From NCBI RefSeq assembly GCF_023006325.1, contig NZ_JAINDF010000007.1, positions 121,456 through 185,455 on the forward strand: a stretch of 64,000 bases of DNA, given 5' to 3'. The DNA is from Kordiimonas marina (GTDB lineage: Bacteria; Pseudomonadota; Alphaproteobacteria; Sphingomonadales; Kordiimonadaceae). The position numbers and the translations under genes were made by a program. Below the pieces are notes generated by a model, which did not search any database, had not been told where the DNA came from, and was given only the letters and a program-made list of their open reading frames with translations. Shown here piece after piece: positions 14,912 to 23,510 of this stretch (position 1 is the stretch's first letter; each line of letters begins with the position of its first letter).

Positions 14912-16663
14912 TTAAAGTGACGACCAGATGGCATGGACCGCGAAGCCGACACCCACCAGTGCCTCACCGACGATCAGCCCCGCCGCAATCGGAATGCCTT
15001 TGTTTTCCGACCAGCCCCGGCCCATCTTGCGGTCCGTGATTTCGCGCGCGAGCGTGCCGAGCGAATAGGTCAGCACCACATTGAACGGCAGGTAGAAGCC
15101 GAGCCCGACAGTGATGCCGAGCCCGCCCTGAAGCGCGGACAGGAGCGCGCCCAGAAGTGCGCCTGCGACATATTTCTGCGTCGGCACATCGCCGCCCATG
15201 ATGCCGCTGACCATCGAGGCCAGCGCCTGGCCCTGCGGCGCGGGCAGCTGGTCGGAGCCAAGGCCGTAAGCCTTATCGAGCACGAAGACGAGGATGATCA
15301 CCACGATCGGGCCGAGCCACGCGCCCATGAACTGGCCGAGCTGCTGCCGCCTCGGCGTCGCACCGACCAGATAGCCGGTCTTGAGGTCGAGCATCAGGTC
15401 GGTCGCCTGGCTCATCGCCACACAGGTAGCCGCACCCACGGTGATGGCGGCGACAATGGCCGGAGCCTTGTCCATGCCGCCGAAGCTTTGGGTGATGATG
15501 ATCAGGAGCGTGACAGCGATCAGCGTCATGCCCGAAAGCGGCGACCAGTTGGTGCGGCCGATGGCTTCCGAGAGGATGATCCCCGCCATCCAGATCCACA
15601 GCGTGCCGAGGACAGCCATCATCAGCCCGCGCACCAGCCCGACCTCGCTGGCCGAAGTGATCGCCATGACAGTGAGCAGCACAGCCGCGCCCGCGATGGC
15701 GATATAGAGCAGCTTGATCGGCATTTCGTCGCTGAGCCCGGTGCTTTGCACCTTGGCCGACTGCTGCATCGAGCCGATGGCCGAACGGATGAGCGGCAGC
15801 GCGAACAGCACGCCGACCACCGCCCCGCCGATCAGCATCCCGATACCCACGGGCCGGAACAGCATCAGCCTGAGCGCGCCGGGGTCGCTGACCATATGGC
15901 CGCCCACCACCGGGAACAGGTCGGTGGCTGACAGCATGGGCGCGAGGAACCAGTAGCAGACATAACCGCCGATGATGAAGGCGACACCGCCGCGCCCGGC
16001 GATATAGCCGACCCCGATGGTCATCAGGGACAGATACCAGATACCGTTGAGGTAGGGGGGCAGCCCGAGCCTTGAGAACAGGTCGTAATATTCCGTGCCC
16101 GACGACAGGCTGAGCATATGCACAAGGCCGGAGATGAGCATGGCAATCAGCAGAAGCTTGGCTTTTTCAATGCCCGCGCCGGGGGACTTGAGGATCGTCG
16201 CCACAGCAACCCCGCCCGGGTAGGTGAGGCGCTCGAAATCGATCATCTGCTTCCTCAAAGGAATGATGAAGGCGATGCCGAGCACCGCGCCCGCGATGGC
16301 GCCGAAGGTCAGCACCACCGGGTTGAAGGCGTGGCTGTAGCCGAGGATGAAAATGGCGGGGACGGAGAACATCATGCCCGAGGACGCGCCGTTGACCGCG
16401 CTCGCCACCGTCTGCACCACGTTGTTTTCAACGATGGACCTTCGCCTGAGGATACCGCGCAGGATGCCGAAACCGAGGATGGCGGCGAGCTCCGACCCCT
16501 CGATCGAGAAACCGAGTTTCAAAGCCGCGAAACCGATGGAAATGGCGATCAGGATACCGAGGATCCAGCCGACGATCAGCGCATACCAGGTCAGTTCAGG
16601 ATAGGCGCCGCGCGTGAGCGGCCCCCCGAGGCTTTCGGCTTGAGTTGCCGTTTGTTCGGACAC
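14912..16663 (-). CDS. OPT-family oligopeptide transporter
   Basis: This 583-residue inner-membrane protein has about 14-16 hydrophobic segments. The pattern is that of bacterial OPT transporters (GAYPELTWYALIVGWILG at the start, YPGGVAVATILKSPG, a central DLFP loop and DLKTGYLVGATPRRQQLGQ near the C-terminal half). It would take up peptides by proton symport; some OPT members carry metal chelates instead. Downstream peptidase genes with signal peptides favour peptides. It is the first gene of its unit. Confidence 0.92.
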   Translation of the reverse strand: MSEQTATQAESLGGPLTRGAYPELTWYALIVGWILGILIAISIGFAALKLGFSIEGSELAAILGFGILRGILRRRSIVENNVVQTVASAVNGASSGMMFSVPAIFILGYSHAFNPVVLTFGAIAGAVLGIAFIIPLRKQMIDFERLTYPGGVAVATILKSPGAGIEKAKLLLIAMLISGLVHMLSLSSGTEYYDLFSRLGLPPYLNGIWYLSLMTIGVGYIAGRGGVAFIIGGYVCYWFLAPMLSATDLFPVVGGHMVSDPGALRLMLFRPVGIGMLIGGAVVGVLFALPLIRSAIGSMQQSAKVQSTGLSDEMPIKLLYIAIAGAAVLLTVMAITSASEVGLVRGLMMAVLGTLWIWMAGIILSEAIGRTNWSPLSGMTLIAVTLLIIITQSFGGMDKAPAIVAAITVGAATCVAMSQATDLMLDLKTGYLVGATPRRQQLGQFMGAWLGPIVVIILVFVLDKAYGLGSDQLPAPQGQALASMVSGIMGGDVPTQKYVAGALLGALLSALQGGLGITVGLGFYLPFNVVLTYSLGTLAREITDRKMGRGWSENKGIPIAAGLIVGEALVGVGFAVHAIWSSL

Positions 16664-16728
16664 TTTCTTCTCCCCCAGAAAATAGTCTTCAACAGTATCT
16701 TTTTTGCGTGACGAAACCCCAGCGTCAA

Positions 16729-16752
16729 AGCCAGTGTCACAGCCAGTGTCAC
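16729..16752. repeat. Short tandem repeat upstream of OPT
   Basis: AGCCAGTGTCAC occurs twice head to tail (16729-16740, 16741-16752), preceded by a decayed third copy. It lies in the divergent promoter region of the OPT and MATE genes. Confidence 0.6.
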
Positions 16753-16865
16753 ACCCTGGGGCGCTACCCCTGAAGCATTTGCTTGCCAGCGCCCGGGAAC
16801 TGGCCTAGCAGTAGCACAATATCGCCGTGAGTGCGACGTATAGAAAACCATTAGGCAGCGCCCCA

Positions 16866-18236
16866 ATGACCGAGAAGAACACCACCATCAGCCCGACGTG
16901 GCTCCGGGAACGGCTGAAGCGTCACTTCAGCGAACTGGCGCGTCTTGCACTGCCGGCGGTGATGATGCGTATCGGCATTCTCGGCCTCAGCATGACGGAC
17001 ACGGCGCTGGTCGGCCACTATGCCACCAAGCATCTGGCGTGGCTCAACCTCGCCAACCAGTCGGTCATCATGTTCGCGCTGGTGGTCGGGCTCGGGCTTC
17101 TGGGCGGTATCACCGTTTATGTCGCCGCCGCGATGGGCGCCGATGACATGCGCGCGGCCGGTAAGGTCTGGCGCCGCACGCTGCCCTTCACGCTGGTGGT
17201 CGGGCTGTTCCTGCTCGCGATCGCCTGGCCCGCGGATTACTGGCTGACGCTTCTGGGGCAGACGCCTGAAAAGGCGGCGGCGAGCGGGCGGCTGATCCGC
17301 ATCCTCGCGCTCGGCCTGCCCGGCCATATGCTGTTCGTCTGCTGCACCATGTTCCTTGAAGGCATCAAGCGCGCCGACGTCGGCTTCTACCTGATGCTGG
17401 TGGCCAACCTCGTCAATATCGTGCTCGACTATGTGCTGATCTTCGGCGTCGGCCCGTTCCCGGAAATGGGCGCCGCGGGCTCGGCCTGGGCGTCGACCGG
17501 CGTGCGCTGGTTCATGGCGTTCGCGGCCCTCGCCTATGTCTGGTGGGCGCCGAGCATGAAGCCGTACGGCGTGCGCGAACCCCACGGCCAGCATTGGCGG
17601 GAATGGGCGGACCAGCGCCAGATGGGCTATGCCTCCGCCGTATCGCTCGCCGCCGAAGTGCTGGCTTTCTCCGCGCTGGCGATTTTCGCGGGCTGGCTTG
17701 GCACCATACCGCTTGCCGCCCACGGCGTGGTCTATCAGGTGCTGGGCGTACCCTTGATGATCTCGATCGGTATCGGGGTCGCGACCAGCGTGCGCGTCGG
17801 CATCGCCTTCTCCCGCGAAGACAAGGCGGACACCGCGCTGGCCGGGCTTTCGGGCATCTTCCTCAATTTCATGATCACCGGCGCCTTCGCCGTGCTGATT
17901 TACCTCTATACCGCACCGCTTCTGGGCATCTTCACCAAGGACCTGCGCGTGGTCGACCTGCTGCTGCCGTTCGCCATCGTCTACACCATCGGCATGGTGT
18001 TCGATGCCTCGCAGATGGTGGTCTCCATGGCGCTTCGGGGCCTCAAGGAAACCTGGTGGCCGACCGCCTTGCAGGCGATCGCCTTCACCTTTGTCATGCT
18101 GCCCGCCTGTTACTGGCTGGCCTTCCCCATGGGCCACGGCCTCAGGGGGCTGATGGAAGGCATGACCATCGGCGTGATCGTGTCATGGGTTCTGCAGGTG
18201 GCGCGTTTCCGCCATCTGGCGCACCGGATGGCCTGA
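16866..18236 (+). CDS. MATE-family multidrug/solute exporter
   Basis: This protein of about 456 residues has 12 hydrophobic segments and MATE signatures in both halves (LALPAVMMRIGILGLSMTDTALVG near the start, VVYQVLGVPLMISIGIGVATSVRVG in the second half). It exports organic cations or other compounds against Na+ or H+. The ATG at 16866 is chosen because the family normally begins shortly before the first helix. A GTG at 16827 would add 13 residues, and neither has a strong ribosome site. Confidence 0.93.
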   Translation: MTEKNTTISPTWLRERLKRHFSELARLALPAVMMRIGILGLSMTDTALVGHYATKHLAWLNLANQSVIMFALVVGLGLLGGITVYVAAAMGADDMRAAGKVWRRTLPFTLVVGLFLLAIAWPADYWLTLLGQTPEKAAASGRLIRILALGLPGHMLFVCCTMFLEGIKRADVGFYLMLVANLVNIVLDYVLIFGVGPFPEMGAAGSAWASTGVRWFMAFAALAYVWWAPSMKPYGVREPHGQHWREWADQRQMGYASAVSLAAEVLAFSALAIFAGWLGTIPLAAHGVVYQVLGVPLMISIGIGVATSVRVGIAFSREDKADTALAGLSGIFLNFMITGAFAVLIYLYTAPLLGIFTKDLRVVDLLLPFAIVYTIGMVFDASQMVVSMALRGLKETWWPTALQAIAFTFVMLPACYWLAFPMGHGLRGLMEGMTIGVIVSWVLQVARFRHLAHRMA

Positions 18237-18389
18237 ACCGGCGGCAGGATAAATGCGTTTAGCTAATTGTGGCGGTAAGATATTATTCATGCCTTAGTTT
18301 TACCTTTTATTCTATGTTTGATGCGTGTGAGCAATCGTTACGCCGCCGGACCGGGCGGCCCACGTTGACCAAGTGATGGGGGACTGACC

Positions 18390-19277
18390 TTGGGCAGAGT
18401 TGGAAATTTTGGCAGACGTTTCGCTGTGCTGGTCCTGTTACCGGCAACCCTTCCCTTCAGCGCCAGCCTTGGCGGCACCGCCCATGCCCAAAGCCTGACC
18501 GACCGTTTTTCCAGCACGCTGGAAGTGGTTCAGGAAGGCCTTGATGTGCTGTGGCCGGACGAACTCAAAAAGCGCGGTGTCCAGGCGCGCCTTGGGGTCG
18601 GCCTTGGTTGGCTGCCGGAATATGTCGGATCAAGCGACCTTCAGTTCCGCGCGCTCCCCATCGTCGATATCCGCTACAAGGATATCTGGCGCCTGAACGG
18701 CACCACCTTCACCTATAATGTCTATAAGAAAAACCACTGGGAAATCGGCCCGCTCCTCAACCTGCATTTCGGGCGCAAGCAGTCCAAAGACAGGGTCCTC
18801 CACGGCATGGGAGACATTCCACCGACCCTGCAGGTGGGCGCCTTCGCCCGCTACAGCACGTCCTCCATGCTGGCCTTTCTGGACATACGCCAGTCGCTCG
18901 GTGCCGGACAGGGCTTCACGGTGAATGCCACCGTCGGCCACGGCATCATGAAGATCGGTGATTTCGCCGCGGGCTTCGGCATCAAGGCCAAATGGTATTC
19001 CAAACAGGCGATGCAGACCAATTTCGGAGTCACCGCCGAACAGGCCGCCAATTCCGAGGTCGGCCTCAGCATCTTCCATCCGCGTGCGGGCTTCTCAGAA
19101 GTGTCTGGCAACCTCTTGGGTGTCTACCGGGTCAATGACTATACCCGCCTGTTCGGGCTCGTTTCGGTGGGCAAGCTGGTGGGTGACGCCGGGAACAGCC
19201 CTTTGACCGGCGGCGAAGGCGGATTTGGCTCAAACACCATCACCACCGTCGGCGGTGCTGTCGTCTGGCAGTTCTGA
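18390..19277 (+). CDS. MipA/OmpV-family outer-membrane protein
   Basis: This 295-residue protein has a signal peptide cleaved near AHAQS (about residue 34) and beta-strand-rich sequence ending in aromatic VVWQF, typical of a beta-barrel. The segment LGVGLGWLPEYVGSSDLQFRALPIVDIRY is characteristic of MipA/OmpV proteins. In E. coli MipA is linked to murein synthesis complexes; other members act as porins. The TTG start at 18390 follows GGGGGA by five bases. The 150-base upstream gap is AT-rich and likely contains its promoter. Confidence 0.85.
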   Translation: MGRVGNFGRRFAVLVLLPATLPFSASLGGTAHAQSLTDRFSSTLEVVQEGLDVLWPDELKKRGVQARLGVGLGWLPEYVGSSDLQFRALPIVDIRYKDIWRLNGTTFTYNVYKKNHWEIGPLLNLHFGRKQSKDRVLHGMGDIPPTLQVGAFARYSTSSMLAFLDIRQSLGAGQGFTVNATVGHGIMKIGDFAAGFGIKAKWYSKQAMQTNFGVTAEQAANSEVGLSIFHPRAGFSEVSGNLLGVYRVNDYTRLFGLVSVGKLVGDAGNSPLTGGEGGFGSNTITTVGGAVVWQF

Positions 19278-19283
19278 CAAACC

Positions 19284-19955
19284 TCAGATCCAGCTGCTGA
19301 TTTCTTCGAGCGGCTTCTTGTCGATCACCGGCACCTGCACGCCCGCCGCCGGATAGCCGGTGACGATCAGCATGATCGGACGCTCATTCTTCGGCCGCTC
19401 ACAAATCTCATTCAGGAAGCCCATGGGCGACGGCGTGTGCGTCAGCGTGGCAAGCCCGGCCTGGTGCAGGGCGGTCAGAAGGAAACCGCAGGCGATGCCG
19501 ACGCTTTCATGGACATAATAATTGTGCTTGTGCTCGCCCGTCTCTTCATCGATGCCGTAGGACTGGCGGAACACGGCGATCAGGTAGGGGGCCTTCTCCA
19601 GGAACGGCTTGTGGGCATCGGTGCCGAAGGGCTCCAGGTCCTTGAGCCACTGGTCGGACGCACGCCCGGCGTAGAACTCCCGCTCCTCGGCTTCTGCGGC
19701 GACGCGCAGGCGAGACTTTACAGCAGGGTCGGTGATCACGGCGAAATGCCAGGGCTGTTTGTTGGCGCCCGACGGCGCACGCCCTGCGGTCAGGATCGCA
19801 TTTTCGATCACGTCCCGCGGAACCGGTGCGTCGGAAAAGTCGCGGATCGTGCGGCGTTTTTTCATGTCCTCAAAAAAAGCGGCCGACCGTTCGATCATCT
19901 CATCCGCGCTTCTATGAACAAACCCGTCCAGCGGTTTAAACTGTGCGATGGTCAT
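19284..19955 (-). CDS. Iodotyrosine-deiodinase-like nitroreductase (FMN flavoprotein)
   Basis: This 223-residue cytoplasmic protein of the nitroreductase superfamily has FMN-binding RRTIRDFSDAPVP and TAGRAPSGANKQPWHFAV. It also has the active-site lid of iodotyrosine deiodinase: Glu91, Tyr95 and Lys116, with the E-x3-Y-x20-K spacing of human Glu157, Tyr161 and Lys182. Other stretches (APSGA..QPW, SVGIACGFLLTALHQAGL, KPLEEI) also resemble the human enzyme. It may reductively dehalogenate halotyrosines or similar halophenols. The ATG at 19955 follows AAGGGAG; a GTG one codon earlier is possible. It stands alone, convergent with the MipA gene. Confidence 0.85.
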   Translation of the reverse strand: MTIAQFKPLDGFVHRSADEMIERSAAFFEDMKKRRTIRDFSDAPVPRDVIENAILTAGRAPSGANKQPWHFAVITDPAVKSRLRVAAEAEEREFYAGRASDQWLKDLEPFGTDAHKPFLEKAPYLIAVFRQSYGIDEETGEHKHNYYVHESVGIACGFLLTALHQAGLATLTHTPSPMGFLNEICERPKNERPIMLIVTGYPAAGVQVPVIDKKPLEEISSWI

Positions 19956-20107
19956 CACCCTCTCCCTTTTCGTCCCCCATTGGCAGGCCCTGCCTAAGGC
20001 GCAAGCATCTGGTCAAAAGCCGCCAAAGCATGTTTTATAGGCTGAAAGCCGGGCCCATGTCCTACAAGAACATGCACCCTGCCTGACACCATAAACCAAG
20101 GTCCTCC

Positions 20108-21820
20108 ATGTACCGCGCCATCCTCATCCTGCTCATGACCTTCACGCTCCCGCATTTAAGCGCGCGCGCAGCGGATGTGGATATTCCGGCCATCCTTGCA
20201 GCTCATAAGGTTTCAAATGAAACGATCTATGTCAATGCGGCACAGGCGCCGGTCATGCCGGAAGCGCTCGGAACGGAGATGCACCGGCTCGGCTACGCCG
20301 GGCGGTTGACGCTGACACTGACGGCGCTCCGCCTGGTGGATAAGGGACTTATCGACCCGAAAAGGCCGATCGCCAAATATCTGCCGGACCTGTTGCCCGA
20401 TGACCCGTTCACGGTCGCGGTGACGCTGCGCCATATCCTCAGCGATACGTCTGGCTTCGCGGTGCCGCCTGGGCCTTACCTGCACGCAGGCGTGAAAAGC
20501 GCGCCGCTCAAGAACTTCCTGATCCCCGAACGCACGCCCGGCCAGGCCGCGAGCGACGACCCGGTCGCCTGGGCGCTCCTCGTCCACCTGATGGAAACGG
20601 TCAGCGGCAAGAAGATCGGTGCGCTGGTGCAGGATGAAGTACTGGCCCCACTCGGCCTGCCCGCCGACGCGCTCAAAATCCCCGCGGTCGACACGGGCGC
20701 GGGCGCGACCGGCTATTTCGGCACCATTTACGGCCAATATGCCCGCGTAGGGCTAATCGCAAGGATGGCGCGGCTTCTCATCGTCAATGAAGACCACGCA
20801 GGCGCGCCTTACCTGAAGGCCGCCAGCTACCGTGCCCTCACCGCCCAGCCCTTCTTCCGCCTGCATCCGCTCGCGCCCGAACATATGCTCGGCACCGTCA
20901 AGCTTTATGCCGGTAAACAGGCGTGGCTTGCGGTTGGCGGTACCTGCGTGAAGGCGCCCTATATCATGGCCTTCCCATCGGCCCACGCCGCCTTCGTGCA
21001 TTTCCCGTCCGCCGACGCCTGCCCGCACGCGGCCTTCCAGAAAGCGGTGCTTGAAGCCGCGCAGAAGAGCTTCCCGCCGGTCGATAGTTCAGACCGCGAA
21101 GCCGCCATGGCCAAGTACCGCCACCCGGCCACCCCGACCGGCCGCTATGTCGGCGCCGACCGCATCAGCGCCTGGACCCGTGACCGCATCGGCACGCTCG
21201 CCGCGGACGTGGCCTATCTCGGCAAAACCGAGGACGGCCTCGCGCTCGCCCGCCCCGGCCGAACGACGGAAGCCTTCAAAACCGTCGGGCCCTATTATTA
21301 TCAGTCCGAGACCGGCGCCCCGCTCATCTTCAGCCCCTACAAGCAAGGCGGCTATATGCTCACCGGCGGTCGGCTTTACCGCCATGTCGGCAAGCTCGGC
21401 GACCCGCGCTATCTGGTCACGCCACTGCCGTGGCTCCTCATCACCCTCGCCACCAGCATCCTGCATCTGTTCAACCGCACTGACCGTGCCTGGCGCTTCA
21501 TGGCCGCGCTCGGCTTCATCGGTAGCGGGCTTATCGCCTACGGGCTTTACGGGGAATGGACGCTGTGGCCGCAGTATGTTTACGGCAGTGACGCCGTCTG
21601 GCGGGTCACACTCTGGCGCACCGGGCTCAATATCGGCTTGATGTTCGTGATGACCATGCCGCTTTATGCCGCCAGCTTCAGGCGGCGCGGGCTGTTCCCG
21701 GAACGCGGGCTCGGCGCCATCCTCGCCGGGCCGCATCTCCTGGCGCTCAGCGTCTCCGCCATCTGGCTTTTATTCATCCTGACCGCCTGGGGACTGGCGG
21801 GCACTTTCACAGGGCCTTGA
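20108..21820 (+). CDS. Degenerate beta-lactamase-fold (serine hydrolase-like) membrane protein
   Basis: This 570-residue protein has a signal peptide (about 1-22), a class C/serine-hydrolase-like domain (about 25-330), a linker region and four hydrophobic segments near the C-terminus (about 437-455, 460-478, 498-520, 540-562). The catalytic SxxK of active members is replaced by Tyr63-Ala-Gly-Arg66 in LGYAGRLTLTLTALRLVDKG. The YxN motif aligns with Asp150-Asp-Pro152. The fold-defining sequences (KGLIDPKRPIAKYLPDLLP, LRHILSDTSGF, ETVSGKKIGALVQDEVLAPLGLP) remain. It is therefore probably a non-catalytic relative. Function unknown. Confidence 0.8.
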   Translation: MYRAILILLMTFTLPHLSARAADVDIPAILAAHKVSNETIYVNAAQAPVMPEALGTEMHRLGYAGRLTLTLTALRLVDKGLIDPKRPIAKYLPDLLPDDPFTVAVTLRHILSDTSGFAVPPGPYLHAGVKSAPLKNFLIPERTPGQAASDDPVAWALLVHLMETVSGKKIGALVQDEVLAPLGLPADALKIPAVDTGAGATGYFGTIYGQYARVGLIARMARLLIVNEDHAGAPYLKAASYRALTAQPFFRLHPLAPEHMLGTVKLYAGKQAWLAVGGTCVKAPYIMAFPSAHAAFVHFPSADACPHAAFQKAVLEAAQKSFPPVDSSDREAAMAKYRHPATPTGRYVGADRISAWTRDRIGTLAADVAYLGKTEDGLALARPGRTTEAFKTVGPYYYQSETGAPLIFSPYKQGGYMLTGGRLYRHVGKLGDPRYLVTPLPWLLITLATSILHLFNRTDRAWRFMAALGFIGSGLIAYGLYGEWTLWPQYVYGSDAVWRVTLWRTGLNIGLMFVMTMPLYAASFRRRGLFPERGLGAILAGPHLLALSVSAIWLLFILTAWGLAGTFTGP

Positions 21821-22003
21821 GGCTCGGCGTTATCCATCGGAACACCCTCTTGATTTCTTAATTTCACCTCATTAGGGTCGCGGCCATGACATGTTTTGGT
21901 GCGCATAAGCGAATGTGGGTTCGAATGATTGACCCGGCTTCTACGGAACGCCGGGCTCATGCCGTTCATTCCCACACCCTGACGCTTGAAGGAGCTGCGC
22001 ACC

Positions 22004-22264
22004 ATGGCACAGCAATTTGACCTGTCGAACAGATTCGACATTCTCACCGACCATCTCGACGATGCGGTTGAACGTATCCTCGCCCCTTTCACCGACCGGG
22101 CGGTAACGCCTGAGGCGGTCCGCACCCATAGCCACGCCGACGGCACGCTTCTCGTGACCGTGATCGTCAACCGATTGGCGGAGGCCGAGGCCCGTGCTAT
22201 CCAATTGGGGCTCAAGCACGAGCCCTTCATCCATGAAGCCCGGCTTGAGCATTATATCGCCTGA
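22004..22264 (+). CDS. Small conserved-looking protein of unknown function
   Basis: This 86-residue soluble protein (MAQQFDLSNRFDILTDHL...) begins at the ATG at 22004, preceded by AAGGAG eight bases upstream. A TTG at 21986 lies inside that ribosome site region and is less likely. No family was recognised. It ends 19 bases before the DNA glycosylase gene, on the same strand, so the two probably share a transcript. Confidence 0.7.
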   Translation: MAQQFDLSNRFDILTDHLDDAVERILAPFTDRAVTPEAVRTHSHADGTLLVTVIVNRLAEAEARAIQLGLKHEPFIHEARLEHYIA

Positions 22265-22283
22265 CAATCAGGGACCTGCGCCG

Positions 22284-22913
22284 ATGAGCGACTATAGCCT
22301 GACCACCGAGACGATCCGCCAGCATCTGGATACGCTGGCGGAACAAGACGCCCATATGGCGGCGGCGCTTGAGCTGGTCGGCTACCCGGCCGCGCGCGAA
22401 CGCGGGTGCGATTTCGCCACGTTTTTGCGCGTGATCGTCGGCCAGCAGCTTTCGGTCAAGGCCGCGGCGACCATTTCCGGGCGGGTCGAAGCGCTGATGG
22501 ACGGCAATCCGACGCCGGACGCGGTGATGCGGATTGATGACGAGTCTTTACGCGCCGCCGGCCTCAGCCGCCAGAAAATCTCCTACGTGCGCTCGCTGTG
22601 CGACACGGTGGGGGATGGCACGCTCGATATCGCCGCGCTGCCGGGCATGGACGACGCTGAGGTCATAAAGGCCATCACTGCGGTAAAAGGTCTCGGTGTC
22701 TGGAGCGCGCACATGTTTATGATGTTTTCGCTCGGCAGACCTGATATCTGGCCCGTAGGCGACCTGGCGGTCCGGGTCGGCATCGGCCGCATCGTCGGGC
22801 TCGAGGACCGGCCGGGCGAAAAGGAAGCGGAAGCGCTGGGTGAGCGCTGGCGGCCGTACCGCAGTTCGGTTGCGCTGCTGTCTTGGCATTATTATTCCAA
22901 TGCGCCACTATGA
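22284..22913 (+). CDS. DNA-3-methyladenine glycosylase II-like (HhH-GPD) base-excision enzyme
   Basis: This 209-residue protein of the AlkA / HhH-GPD superfamily has FLRVIVGQQLSVKAAATISGRVEAL and the helix-hairpin-helix LPGMDDAEVIKAITAVKGLGVWSA. The catalytic Asp follows in WPVGDLAVRVG. It removes alkylated bases such as 3-methyladenine. It lacks the N-terminal domain of E. coli AlkA and matches the short bacterial type. The ATG at 22284 is chosen because it opens the conserved region; the upstream extension overlaps the previous gene. Confidence 0.9.
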   Translation: MSDYSLTTETIRQHLDTLAEQDAHMAAALELVGYPAARERGCDFATFLRVIVGQQLSVKAAATISGRVEALMDGNPTPDAVMRIDDESLRAAGLSRQKISYVRSLCDTVGDGTLDIAALPGMDDAEVIKAITAVKGLGVWSAHMFMMFSLGRPDIWPVGDLAVRVGIGRIVGLEDRPGEKEAEALGERWRPYRSSVALLSWHYYSNAPL

Positions 22914-22947
22914 GATTAAGTGAGAGATCCCATCAAAGGAGACTGTG

Positions 22948-23388
22948 ATGAGTCAATATAAGAAACTTTCCGACAAGCTGTGGGTCTCCCCGCAGATCGA
23001 CAAGTCCGACATCGACGCCGCCGCGAAAGCCGGCATCAAGCTGATCATCAAGAACCGCCCCGAAGGCGAAGAGATGATCCAGCCCAAGGTCGAAGACCTG
23101 CAGGCCTATGCCGCCGAGCATGGCATCAAGTGGGAATCGATCCCGATCGCCGGTGGCCAGGTGACCATGGATGCGGTCGAAGCCATGGCGCACGCGCTTG
23201 AGCACGCCGAAGGCCCGGTGCTGGCCTACTGCCGGTCGGGCACCCGTTCCTGCACGCTGTGGGCGCTCGCCAATGCACTCAAGGACGAGATGCACACCGA
23301 CGACATCCTCAAGACCGCCAAGGACGCGGGCTATGACCTCGGCCATATGATGCAAACGCTGGAACAGGTCCGCTCCCTAGGGAAATAA
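22948..23388 (+). CDS. TIGR01244/DUF442-family phosphatase-like protein
   Basis: This 146-residue cytoplasmic protein has the dual-specificity-phosphatase-like fold. Its active-site loop YCRSGTRSC matches Cys-x5-Arg. The N-terminal LSDKLWVSPQIDKSDIDAAAKAGIKLIIKNRPEGE is typical of the family, often fused to or encoded near sulfur-metabolism proteins and annotated as a sulfur transferase or beta-lactamase hydrolase-like protein. The actual substrate is not known. The ATG at 22948 follows AAAGGAG. A terminator lies downstream. Confidence 0.87.
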   Translation: MSQYKKLSDKLWVSPQIDKSDIDAAAKAGIKLIIKNRPEGEEMIQPKVEDLQAYAAEHGIKWESIPIAGGQVTMDAVEAMAHALEHAEGPVLAYCRSGTRSCTLWALANALKDEMHTDDILKTAKDAGYDLGHMMQTLEQVRSLGK

Positions 23389-23426
23389 TTGGGGGGAAAT
23401 AAGGCCCGCCAAAGCCTTCAGAACGC

Positions 23427-23462
23427 AAACGGCGCGCCCACATCGGGCAGCGCCGTTTTATT
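23427..23462 (+). terminator. Intrinsic terminator after the TIGR01244 gene
   Basis: AAACGGCGC (23427-23435) pairs with GCGCCGTTT (23450-23458) with an inner GCCC/GGGC stem, and is followed by TATTAT. Confidence 0.82.
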
Positions 23463-23466
23463 ATCT

Positions 23467-23480
23467 ACCGATCGTTCGGT
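23467..23480. promoter_or_regulatory. TetR-type operator-like palindrome in a convergent gap
   Basis: ACCGATCGTTCGGT is a dyad (ACCGA / TCGGT with a four-base centre) of the kind bound by many TetR-family repressors. It lies between two genes that converge, where no promoter is expected, so its use is unclear. Confidence 0.35.
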
Positions 23481-23510
23481 TATTAATGGTGCCGCACGCT
23501 ACGCCCAGCC

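Noticed and set aside
16851..18137. 428-codon open frame on the minus strand
   Set aside because: It is antisense to the MATE exporter; its composition is that of a shadow frame.
21895..21950. GGGTTCGAAT as a tRNA T-arm
   Set aside because: No acceptor, D-arm or anticodon stem could be built around it.
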